From Beroe forskalii (lineage: Eukaryota; Ctenophora; Nuda; Beroida; Beroidae), in the NCBI GenBank assembly GCA_011033025.1, contig WFMF01000269.1:1-64000 (forward strand): 64,000 bases of DNA, in the 5' to 3' direction. The notes below the pieces were generated by a model. That model did no database searches, had not been told where the DNA came from, and saw only the letters and a program-made list of their open reading frames with translations. Position 1 is the stretch's first letter, and the number at the start of each line of letters is the position of its first letter. The position numbers and the translations under genes are program-made. Shown here in pieces: positions 32,567-42,577 of the stretch.

Positions 32567-34165
32567 TTACTCCGCCATGTTTAGTTCACATTCGAAGAAT
32601 CAAGTATATAACAATTTGATCAAATAATATTATCTAAATTCATACAAGGACCCAAATTTAGACAAGCGAACAGGGGCACAGTGGCACACGCATGGAATGG
32701 TACCAGCTTACCAAAACAATGAACACCCACTCTCATCTCAATTATTTCTCATACCTAAGGAACTGGAATTTATGCAAAACATGATGCAAACATGCAAATT
32801 GAGTAGGAAACTGATGCTGAAGCCTGAATACAGTACTTTACTAATACTAGTACTACTGAAAAATGGGATCCATGATAACGAAATAAATTGATTAGCTTAA
32901 ACTGAGGGCATCATTGTCTGAATGTGAGGTAATTTTTGGCTGTCTTAACAAAATCAACAGAAATCCTAGCACAGGACCATACTCCCTTAGGGCTTCAATA
33001 GACCCCCTTGTGGATCCCCTAAAATTATTTAAGTCACTAGCCAGTAGTATGGTAAGGTTTGCAACTAAGTTTAAAAGCGAGGGCGTGAGCACTGGGCAGA
33101 GCAGAGAGCAACCCATCAACATGTCAACATAGGGCCAATTTATTAATCGTTGAATAGTTTAATTGGTCTGTGGTGTGAGGGGGAAGAGGGATAATAAGAT
33201 TATTAAATCATAAATTCTCAGAGTGCCACTCCTAGATGATTTATCCATTCCTGAAGAGTTAAGAACATCAAGTTTGTGAGTAAAAGTGTAAAAGTCGGAA
33301 TTTATTTTAGTTTTCGTTTGACAAGAGACACTTCTACCGAAATATCAGAGCTTAAAGTTGAACTTGGCATCATGATTCCCATTGCATTAGGGTGGTACTT
33401 GGTCAAGATGCTAAGGATGAGTTCATGTACTTGGCCTTCCTAACAAAATCAATAGAAATCTTTGCACAGGATCATATTTGCTTCTAGGGCTTCCATAGAC
33501 CCCTTGTGAATCCCTTCAATTTGTTAAAGCCAGTACTATGGTAAGATGTGAAACTAAGTTTAACAGCTGGGGCACGAGCAGGGCAGAGAGCAATGGTGTT
33601 GATCTCTCAACAATTAATACAATAATTAATGTAATCATGGAAATTCGCAATATAGTAGAAATAGAAATAGAAATATACATACAAAGCCAAGTCATTGAGC
33701 AGTAACGTCAGACTTATGAACAGAAGGTATTCATAAAAATATATATTAAGATCTAGATTCTAACTAACTAGCATTTTAACTTTACGATGAAATGAAAAAA
33801 TGAAGACCTGTCTACCAAATATAGTTAACTTTCATAGTATACTTAGAAAACTTAATTTCAAAAATCTCCATAGAAAAATTTAAGAGCAAATTTCAAACTT
33901 TAAAAACTTTAAAAATATTTGTAATATTCAAAACATGGTCAAAAAATTAAAAAAAGTACATACATGGTCAATTGATTGATGGTTGCTGAAAAATTGATAA
34001 AGTGTGTAATGCTTGAAAATCCTCCGTGGAGGGGTGCCACTTTTATGGGCAGAGAATAAATAAATATAATTAGTAACCCTAATAATATAATATCAAAAGG
34101 CCCTTCAAAAATAGATTCCTTTTCAGTCAGAAAAGAAATTGGATACACGTTTGTTTCTTAATTCC
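32567..34165. other. Non-coding interval with a dispersed direct repeat
   Basis: No convincing gene. It contains two related segments (see 32938-33592). The rest is AT-rich, including a GAAATA microsatellite at about 33658-33676. Confidence 0.5.
32938..33592. repeat. Dispersed direct repeat, two copies of about 165 bp
   Basis: The segments 32938-33113 and 33432-33592 share ordered blocks: TAACAAAATCAA(C/T)AGAAAT, AGGGCTTC(A/C)ATAGACCCC, AACTAAGTTTAA and GGGCAGAGAGCAA-type ends. They are probably two copies of an uncharacterised interspersed repeat. Confidence 0.75.
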
Positions 34166-35613
34166 TCAATTATATACAAAGTGTGACAATGATGAACACA
34201 TCGTTGGAGTAATGACAGAAAGCAAAAATATGACCAGACTTGAGATTCCACATGCAATGAAGAGAAATGCAGGAAGACATGTGCCCAAACAGCAAATTGT
34301 ACCAATACGTTGGCAGCAAGCAAACCATGACCCTCTTTCAACATCTCCATAACTGGACTGAATTCCAGATGCTGTGGATCCTCCAGATACACCACCCCTT
34401 CTAAAACCACAGATATATGGCAAAGATAAGACAAAGAATACACCACATAGGATGGACAATGCAGTATAGGCGGTTTTCAGCTTTTTCAGAAATCTGAAAG
34501 AATCAAGGTATTAATTTTAAAAATCAAAAGGGTAAAATATGATTCAGGTAGGTACATATAATAATTTAAGAATTGATATATCACCCACAAGGATCAACTA
34601 GGATCCTTCATCCTAGCTCAGTTTAAAATTTAACTGAAATATCAGATATTTATTTATGAGCTGCATCATAGAATGAATAATTTTCAGTACTGTAGGTATT
34701 CTCTTCTTGGCTAGACGAAGTGAAATGAAAATTTTTTCTTAATCTCATCTTTACAACACAATACAATCAAATTTGAGATTTTCATGATGATGTTTTGATG
34801 AAATTACAAGTATTCTGGAAAAAAAAAGTTTGTTTTACTTTGCTGAGCCAAGAAGATAAGGGGCATGTATAGTACCTACATTGGTTGATCGAATGGAATT
34901 GGTCAATCAACCAACTCCATTTGAACGACTTATGTGTTTTACTGATCCCAAATGACTTGAATCATGGTTGAATAGGTAAGCAACTAAGCAATATTACCTA
35001 GAGTTTTTTTCCCAACTAATCCAACGATTTTGTGTAAAACACCTCATATGATCAAAATTTGATCATCAGCCAATCAACTTCATTTAATGAAGTTGATTGG
35101 TTGACCAATTCCATTCAATCAGCTGATGTACTATACATGCCCCTAATAATGAAGGGTTTGGTAATCAGTAAAAGTGCAAACTATGATATCCTAACTGAGT
35201 GCAAAGCACAAATCATAATATTTCATGAAAAGTTTGCACTGTTTACAAGTTACCTTACGAGGGATATTATAATTGTCTTAAGATGCTATTAAGGCAGTAG
35301 AACCACTACCAAATTTAATATTTTAATCCTCAAATGCCCTTCCTTTTAGGCCTCAATTTCTAGTTACTTTTAGGATTTTCAATATAGCAGGGCCTTGAAG
35401 TACATTGCCCCCCCCCCACCCGTTTTTAGGTGAGGAAAAGACACTTCCAGCAGACATTACAGTTACTTACTGTTCTTCAGTTAGTTTCTCGCAATTTCCC
35501 CAATATATTTCGGTTTTATTTGTATCTTCAGATTGACTTGAGCTTTGATCTCCAGATCCAGCTGTCACGATGATAGTTCCAGTCATCATAATGAAAATTT
35601 TCATAACCAACAT
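34166..35613 (-). CDS. Small two-exon membrane protein, family not recognised
   Basis: Exon 1 (35613-35471) and exon 2 (34493-34166) join across a 977-bp intron with consensus GTAAGT donor and CTTTCAG acceptor. The join keeps phase and gives 156 residues. The N-terminus MLVMKIFIMMTGTIIVTAGS looks like a signal peptide. A short luminal or outer segment follows with an N-glycosylation site (N-K-T at 32-34), then YWGNCEKLTEEQFLKKLKTA. The first membrane segment is near 57-79 (TALSILCGVFFVLSLPYI). A Gly/Ser-rich loop follows (GGVSGGSTASG), then a Cys-rich long hydrophobic segment near 108-143 (with CCLGTC), which could cross once or twice. It ends C-S-S-L-S-H-F-V-Y-N. No enzyme motif is seen. It could be a tetraspan-like or accessory membrane protein. 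The intron holds a MITE. Other frames over exon 2, including a 107-codon one, are shadows. Confidence 0.72.
34857..35146. mobile_element. PIF/Harbinger-like MITE in an intron
   Basis: A 284-bp element (34860-35143) starts GGGGCATGTATAGTAC and ends with the exact complement. An inner inverted pair is built on GAATGGAATTGGTCAATCAA and its complement. TAA flanks both ends. A three-base TWA duplication with G-rich ends is the mark of PIF/Harbinger elements, so the family is a reasonable inference. It sits inside the intron of the 156-residue membrane protein gene and carries no gene. Confidence 0.78.
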
Positions 35614-36684
35614 GGTTAATCTTCTCAAATTATGAGAGTGACTATTGCTTTATTCAATTAATAATATTTAACATTGTACTATATATCAACAATTAAAGAA
35701 TAAATCCTTTAAAACACAATCCTTTAAAAGATTGTACTACCTTAATACTAACAATGCAAATAATTATTCATTCAAACTATTTTTAACTTAATAACAACAA
35801 TACTAATTACAATCTAATTTGAGGATGATTAACATTCACACAGAGATCCTGAAGATGGAATCTTAAATTCCAAAACTGTCATTAGATTTGCGTGGTTGTG
35901 TGATATTGTAAGATTCATTCCATTCATTATCATCCTTGAGTTTCACACATATCTCTTTCACTTGATATCATAAAGTCTTTATGATATCAAGTGAAAGAGA
36001 TACGAGTGAAACTGAGGAGAGGGCAGCTGGGGCCTCTGTTAGCCTACTCTTACAGGTGAATGACACATGTAATGATGAATGAAATGGCAAATTAGACAAT
36101 GTCAGTAATGATGTCGATGCTATTGTAACAAAGGCTGCCAAGCTCAACTGTCCTAAGATCTGACACTGATGATGCTGCCACTGATAAAGAGATAAGTTTT
36201 AATATGGTTTCAAATTCTCTACTTCTCTAAGCATGTATCAACTGATGATATCATTCAAACTGATCCTGATGTAATTAACTATGAATCTTTCAAATATATT
36301 TGAATTAAAAAGAAATCTTTCTTCAAGACATCAATCTGCAAGACTTTTCTCCAACTCCGTACTTGAACACCAACATGATCCCTTTAGGTACTGCAATGTT
36401 GAGAGCAGCAGGATCTAAGTGAGTCACACCAAGATGAGTGGTGTGCAGGCATCTTCAGTCAAATACCTAAGCAGACACCCCCTGGCCCTGGTACCAGGGT
36501 ATAGCACCGTCAAGTGCAGTGACCACCTGCCTGAATGAAACTGAAACTTACTCTTTGGTCTTTGTTTGTACTCCAAGCATCAAGAAATTAAGCAAAACAC
36601 TTATGTTAATAAAGACTCTCTTGTTAAAGCACTTATCTATCATTATTTATCAAAAGTTGTGATCAGCTCAACAAGGAACTTTCC
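35614..36684. other. Non-coding interval with a long hairpin
   Basis: Upstream of the small membrane protein gene and before the LINE. It contains the hairpin at 35938-36016 and, near 36320-36400, a segment (CTTCAAGACATCAATCTG then TTTTCTCCAA) that recurs at about 40685-40730 and marks a dispersed repeat. Part of 36400-36684 may be the 5' region of the LINE. Confidence 0.45.
35938..36016. repeat. Long hairpin, about 35-bp arms
   Basis: GTTTCAC...TATCTCTTTCACTTGATATC is followed at once by its complement GATATCAAGTGAAAGAGATA...GTGAAAC. The centre is CATAAAGTCTTTATG. It is probably a MITE remnant. Confidence 0.72.
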
Positions 36685-38905
36685 TTGCCAGTAACCACTT
36701 CTGCCAAAACTGATTGCTCCTGTAATTATGATACTGTTATCTTCATAGATCTTTCGTTGGAATCAAGTGATGCAACAGTCTTGGAAAATAATTCTAGCTC
36801 TGATGAAAGCAGTAAGGATGAGAGCAGTTTAGATGAAAGCAATAATCCCAAGATTGATGATTTAAACCTTGATCTTGAAGAGAGTAGTTCTTTTGACTCA
36901 TCAAATAGTAATCCAGCTGAAAATGGTGATGTCTATGATAAAAAATTTGACAAAATTGATAAGCGTGTTAATGATCTTAAAAGCGTGTTGATCAAGCTTA
37001 TTATTATGTTGAACAAAATCATCCCTGCCCTTTCAGTTCTTCCCTCCCGATAGCTGTGCCCTCCTCTTCTGGTATTGAGTCCAATGTTTCTCAAGGAAGT
37101 TTATCTAGACTGAGTAGCTTAGGGATCGTTCACATATTACGTAATCAATTTTTGGCCAATTTCAACCCCCTCTCCTCCTCGTAATCAAGTTTACAGTAGT
37201 TGTATTTGCTACAATAAATTGTAACGTTATCATTCGGAAACCCCCTCCCTCCCTCTTGGTGATTATGTAATATGTGAACAATCCCTTACCTGTGAATAGT
37301 TCACCCACCAATGCAGTACTGAGCTATGCTGCAGTAACCAAGTCTATTAATCAGCCCTCTGTAAAGGTTGCTAAGTCTAACTCAGATTTCATGGTCAACA
37401 CTTCAGCTACTGATAATTCACCCAGTACACTTAATAAAGGCAAAAGCAGTGAAATCCTCTTGATAGTACCAAATGATAACATGAACAAGACTGCTCAGAA
37501 AAAATTTGTTGAAAACAAACTAAGGGACACTCAGGTAGAATTCGTTAGATCAAACCCCAGGAGCATGAAAGTCATTATTGGATTCAAGACAAAATCATTG
37601 AGGGATGAGGGTAAGGATAAAATTGATGTCTCTGGTGGGCTGGACGCTTTCCATCATCACACCAAGTCAGGAAACAAAATGCTTCCTAAAATATATCTTT
37701 ACAATGTCTTGGAGGATGTATTTGAAGGTGTTGACAGGTCTGAAGTTGAGGATACTGCTACTGTTAGAAGAAATGAAAAGAGAATTGTTTTAGACAAGGT
37801 ACTTGCTAAGAATCCATGTGTGAAAGAGCTGTATGAATCTGGCCATAGGTACACTAGAAGTCATATACATAAACAAGAACTCCTCTAATGATCATCTTTC
37901 AGTTGGCCTGAAAGTCTCACCAGCCATAAGACTTACTGTTCTGAGTTGCCAGGATGGAAATCTCTATATGGGCAATATCAGATATCAAATCAAGGATAGA
38001 TACCATGTCAAACACTGCTTCCACTGCCAGATGATTGGGCATGCATCATCAGACTGTCTAAAGAAAAGTAATGCCCCTACTTGCATGTTCTACAACGGGT
38101 AAACACAGATCATCAACCTGTCAGTCTAAGAACCACCAATCTAAACATTGTTGTGCCAGATGTCTTGCCTCACCTCAACCAAATGATGCTGAAGTGTATA
38201 AATCTCACAATGCAAGTGACAGTAGTTGCCCTGTCATGATGCGAGAAATTGAACACCTGAGAGACAACACTGAACTTCTATCAAAAATGTAATGTGACCG
38301 ATGGAGCAGAAACAGATGTCAGGCTCTCAGTTGGATGTTTTAATGCACAGTCAATGTGTAATAAAGTTAGAGGAGTCTTGGAGCTTGTAAATGAACGAAA
38401 TATTGACATATGCTACATTGCTGAGACCTGGTTTACATCCAAAGAATGTGCTAGGTTTGCTGAACTACATGAATGTGGGTATGATGTCCTGAATTATCCA
38501 AGGAAAGGAAGGGGTGGAGGAATTGCTTTCATTTATAATCTTGCTAAAATCAAACCAACAGGAAATAAAGTTACTGGTTTCAAATCATTTGAAGTTGCTG
38601 AATGTGTAACTAAAGGTGAAAATGGCTTAATCAAGCTCTGCACAATCTACTGTACTGTACTACTCAAAAAAGTCTAAGGATAAATATAACGAAACCAAAG
38701 TGAATACTTTTATTGAGGAGTTTGATAAATATCTTGATGACCTTGTCACAAAAGCTAGGTATCCAATTATCTGTGGTGACTCCAACTTTCATGTGCAAAG
38801 AAGTTCAGATCTCTTCATGAAAGTAGGGATTTTGTTCAACATGTTAAAGATCCAGCCCATTTCTCAGGTGGAACACTAGATTTGGTTATTTCTTTGCCCT
38901 CTGCT
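36685..38905 (+). mobile_element. Decayed non-LTR retrotransposon (LINE), 5' part
   Basis: ORF1-like pieces come first: an acidic Ser/Asp/Glu-rich segment and Lys/Ile-rich stretch (36685-37053), then SPTNAVLSYAAVTKSI and a globular region (37274-37888). Next is a CX2CX4HX4C zinc knuckle, CFHCQMIGHASSDC (38016-38057), and a second knuckle that has lost one Cys. ORF2 starts at 38294 with an APE-type endonuclease: CFNAQSMCNKV with the catalytic Asn, then IAETWF with the catalytic Glu, and GYDVLNYPRKGRGGGIAFIY. After a frameshift near 38650 come IICGDSNFHV and, after another, GGTLDLVIS. The frame then ends at a GC-rich block, and no reverse transcriptase follows. At least four frameshifts and a stop make it dead. 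Domain order suits a CR1/L2/Jockey-type element, but the exact clade cannot be told without the reverse transcriptase. Confidence 0.85.
37119..37288. mobile_element. MITE inserted into LINE ORF1
   Basis: The inverted ends are GGGATCGTTCACATATTACG at left and its near-complement (TAATATGTGAACAATCCC) at right, with TTA on both sides. Removing the element and one TTA makes the flanking ORF1 frame continuous (S-L-S-R-L-S-S-L to P-V-N-S-S-P), which shows that it landed in the LINE. Ends of the type TTCACATATTACGTAA are widespread in animal MITEs. Confidence 0.8.
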
Positions 38906-39385
38906 ATTGATGCACTACCGCGCCGTAGGGAAGCGCGCGGCGCGAACACACACCTATGCGGGCTTAGGAACCTAACCAGGGGCGTCGCGCTGCGAAACCA
39001 GGGCGCTGGTTGCTAAACACGGCGCACTTCCTCAGAACAGGAAGCGCGCGGCGCGTACGCCGCGCACACACACCTTAATAGACCTATGCGGGCTTAGGAA
39101 TGGGGTTTAGGGTTACCTAATAGTTAATATAGTCAAACATTGCATTGATCGTAGCGTAGGATGTTACCCTACCCTCGCGCGCGGTGCAACGTTCCACATT
39201 TGGACCGGACGTCACTTTGCAACCTCGCGCCAGTCAGAAGAAATAGACGGGGCAACGTCCATCGATGCTATTGATGGATTTCTCCCATTCCTAGCGCGCA
39301 ACAAGTTTGGAGTCGATGGACCGAGGGTCGTGTTGCATACCAGGAAAACGTTGCGTGCGCGGCGGAGGGCACTGGAGTGAAATTG
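38906..39385. other. GC-rich CpG-dense block joined to the LINE
   Basis: An abrupt change to GC-rich, CpG-rich DNA. Two direct copies of GGAAGCGCGCGGCGCG with TATGCGGGCTTAGGAA stand about 110 bp apart (38932 and 39045). No coding frame. It begins exactly where the LINE endonuclease frame breaks and ends where AT-rich DNA resumes, so it is a separate insertion or a rearrangement joint. Confidence 0.65.
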
Positions 39386-40017
39386 TGCTAAATAATTGTC
39401 AACATTTGATATTGATAAATTGGGTATGAGAATTAGAAATGGGTAAATACCATTATGCTTACTTTACTTTTTAATAATTTGATTATTATAATTTGTGATT
39501 GTATGATGAAAATTAAAACTGAGTATCATGATCATACTCATACTGAACGTTGAATCAAGCATTGATCCATGCCAAGAGCACTCTTCCAAATTCACAATGT
39601 ACTTCGCCTAATTTTGGACTTAATGTGATTTTGCTTTTGGTCAATCTTAAATTACCCTTAATTCACATTTTCCATTAAAAATTATGAACACAGCACACCA
39701 ACACAATAGCTTTTGGGAAACGTCTCTCATGTCAAATTAAGGTATAAAGCCAAAATTTGTCCCTATGGTTGTTCAGATATTGGCCTAGCCAGTAGCCTGG
39801 CAAACTTAGTGGATGTCCTTGCTGAACTGCATGTTAAACAAGGAACTGAAGCTAAAAGGTTCTGTTCAGAGTAGCTATTGCGTTTTATGTTGGTATATAC
39901 AAAGTGTGTTTTGCAACACAACCCCAGATTCCAGATTGATGTCTTGATGAAAGTTTTCTTAAAGATTTTAGATATTTTATGATATTCATACTGATTCAGT
40001 TCTAAGATATATTTAAT
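39386..40017. other. Non-coding interval
   Basis: AT-rich. The 93-codon minus-strand frame (39763-40044) has no recognisable domain. No gene called. Confidence 0.45.
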
Positions 40018-40371
40018 TGAAACATTCTTCAAACTTAACAACACTTAAACTTAACAATACTACTATATACAATCAAATTTGAGCTGAAGGTGTCACACTT
40101 TGTGGAGTTCCTGAAGAAGAGATATTTCATCTCGAATCTGACAGTTGAATAGTGGTGCAAAGTGTTTGAGTTTGATTTAATATTTGAGAATTTTTGTGTT
40201 TCACTGAAATGATCAATCACTTCAAACATTCTTCAAACTTACAACACAACACATATTAAATTAACTAACTGAGCTGAAGGTATCACACTTTGTGGAGTTC
40301 CTGAAGAAGAGATATTTTATCTCAAAACTGACAGTTGAATAGTGGTGCAAAGTGTTTGGGTTTGATTTCTT
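40018..40371. repeat. Tandem duplication of about 190 bp
   Basis: Two copies share GAGCTGAAGGT(G/A)TCACACTTT, GTGGAGTTCCTGAAGAAGAG and CTGACAGTTGAATAGTGGTG (first at 40081-40182, second at 40270-40371), each preceded by ACATTCTTCAAACTTA. Both can be read as E-L-K-V-S-H-F-V-E-F-L-K-K-R-Y-F-I then a stop. This looks like decayed coding sequence, but I cannot identify it. Confidence 0.72.
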
Positions 40372-41623
40372 CAAATCATTCCTTTTATTCAGAAGAACTG
40401 GGTTTTGATGAGCTGTGTTATTTATTTACATTATTTGCCCTTATTAGACTGGCCTTATTAAGTACAGCTCTTAATCTTTACACAATGTTCACACGATGGG
40501 AAAGTATCATTATCCAAGCAGGTGGCATGGTGCACTACCCCTGAGAGGTCAGGACATCTGGGTTATGTTTAATTGTTTAAGATTGGTTTAATTATTGGGA
40601 AAAGGAAAAAATGGATCTTATTTGCATTTTTACCGCATTGAAAATGATAATTGAAAATATTTATATTCTAAAAAAATTGATGTCCTTCAAGACATCAATC
40701 TGAAAAACTTTTCTCCAATTCTGTACTTTTACACCAAAAAGAACTAAAAGATCCTACCTTCCATCTTCTTACATCAGAACTCGACCATGACATGCATCAA
40801 TCCAATACAGCTGATGATCATGCCTTCATACCACAAATAATTGCTCCCAACAGTCCCTACATACAAGAACTTTTTATCAACCGAATCCGATTCTGAATAA
40901 TGCAGCATGAATTCATTGAAGGTCTCCCTTGCCACAGTAAAGTCAGTGATGAGAGTCCCTAAATCCCTAGCCTTACAGGATACATAGTTAGAGACCTATA
41001 TTGTTAAGAGAAATCAGTTAAAAGACTATAAAGAGAACCACTGCAAAGACCTCACCCTTGCAAAAGACTCTTGTTACTTTGTCAAAGATGTGTGTAAAAG
41101 ACCTATGCAAAGGACCCTTTCAAAAGACCTATGCAAAAGACCTGTGTAAAAGACCTATGCAAAAGACCTTTTCAGTCTTTTCAAAAAAGACTGAAAGAAA
41201 ACACTCATAACAGACATGTTTCATTTTAAGCTTTAGTAACATTGATGGGACACTTATATAATAGAAGTGAAAATTATGTAATTTGAAGTTTATTTGTATT
41301 GCAACTGGAGTTGGGCACCTCCATGTAAACTGCATCCTGTGAAATGCATTATTAGCCAATTTAAACTGCATAAAATTAATTAGCTTTCTTGGTTTAATAG
41401 TTTTTACATTTTTTGCAAGTCAATGTTATGCCTACGTGAAGAGGCTTGATAGTATAAACTTCTATGCTATTGTCAGATTTGATAATAATAATAATAATAA
41501 TACACCAAAAAGGTTGGCTAAATAAAGACAAATAAGGTTTTCTATATTATGTATTCAATGAAATTGTTAGGATGATTTTCCTTAGTTGCTTTACATTCTG
41601 CATAATGTGCTCATCCCCATCAG
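40372..41623. other. Non-coding interval with short tandem repeats
   Basis: Contains a dispersed-repeat relative of 36320-36400 at about 40680-40760, a CAAAAGACCTATG-type tandem repeat at 41030-41170, and an ATA microsatellite at 41481-41502. No gene seen. Confidence 0.5.
41030..41170. repeat. 13-16-bp tandem repeat
   Basis: Eight or so loose copies of CAAAAGACC(T/C)(A/G)TG. It becomes most regular at 41100-41165. Confidence 0.7.
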
Positions 41624-41676
41624 GAATAGAATGCTCCAAGGCAATTTCTAAAATTTACTTCCTCTCTATAGCAGAG
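41624..41676 (+). other. Candidate coding exon (weak)
   Basis: A 53-nt segment lies between a good acceptor (TCATCCCCATCAG) and a consensus donor (GCAGAG-GTAAGTAT). One frame is open through it (I-E-C-S-K-A-I-S-K-I-Y-F-L-S-I-A-E). Too short to identify. It might belong with the exons at 46874 and 47160, whose phase fits, which would put the foldback element in an intron. Confidence 0.25.
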
Positions 41677-42151
41677 GTAAGTATTTCTTGTTTTTTATGT
41701 AGATAGTAAATCAGATATAATTCAACTTTCTATACTCATAAATCTTTGTAAATTTGGAGCATAACCTACCCCTTAAATTATATACTTCTTGTCATGATTT
41801 TCCTAGATAAATACAGGGAAAGGCTTCCCACTACACTCAATTATAAATGATAGCACTATATTTTGCAATTACCATAGTGACCAAACATGCTTAAAGCAAT
41901 AAGCATTCATTGAGACTGTTATTATTAACAGCTGCATTTGATTTGATTAATTTATTTAATAATATTATTGTTGAGTATCAACTACCATACCTTATGTTCA
42001 AAAATGTTTGCAATTATTTTTATAGGGGGTTTATGACAAAGAAAGTTTTCAATTTTAATTTTTACCTTGCAAGCAAGGGTGAAGTCACCCAGAATGGAGT
42101 CCCATTGTTTCTCTGGTTCATTCTCGTCTCTTCGGAGTTGCAGCCTGATTT

Positions 42152-42577
42152 ATGTTTACAAGTAAACACAGTCGACTTGATCTTTTGATCTTGTTAGGAC
42201 CAGATGGAACTTTATCTTCCCTACAATGGATAAAGAAATTGATGAACTTAATTTCCATGATGAACTTGGAAGCTTCTGAAACTAACACACTACATCTTGT
42301 GGTTGGGGAGCATTGGGTGCCCATCAAATGCATTCAACCCCACAACACAGTCGCAAGTCCGTGTGCCACAGTGTTAGCTTTCAGTACACCATATCATTTT
42401 TGGTGTCTCATGCTTTATTTGGATCTGCCTAGCTCTCTGATGAAGGCATTTCTTTCATGGATCCCATCAAAGACTATGGTTGGAGTTGTTGGAGAGTTCT
42501 GTGGCTTGACTACAAAGATGACTGTATTTGTTCTACTAGTAAGGGTCGTATGTGCTCTGAACTGTAACCCCCTGTGA
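42152..42577 (+). other. Open frame of uncertain status left of the foldback element
   Basis: A 141-codon frame without recognised domain. An acceptor-like TTGATCTTGTTAG at 42185-42197 and a donor-like CTA-GTAAGG at 42539 could delimit an exon 42198-42538. The donor lies in the first bases of the foldback element, which argues against an old functional exon. The minus strand is also open over part of it. I cannot say whether this is coding, a pseudogene or chance. Confidence 0.25.

Noticed and set aside
34123-34446. 107-codon minus-strand frame over the small membrane protein's exon 2
   Set aside because: It is a shifted frame. The neighbouring frame joins in phase to the signal-peptide exon through consensus splice sites.
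39763-40229. Two minus-strand frames of 93 and 64 codons
   Set aside because: They overlap a non-coding tandem duplication and have no domain signal.
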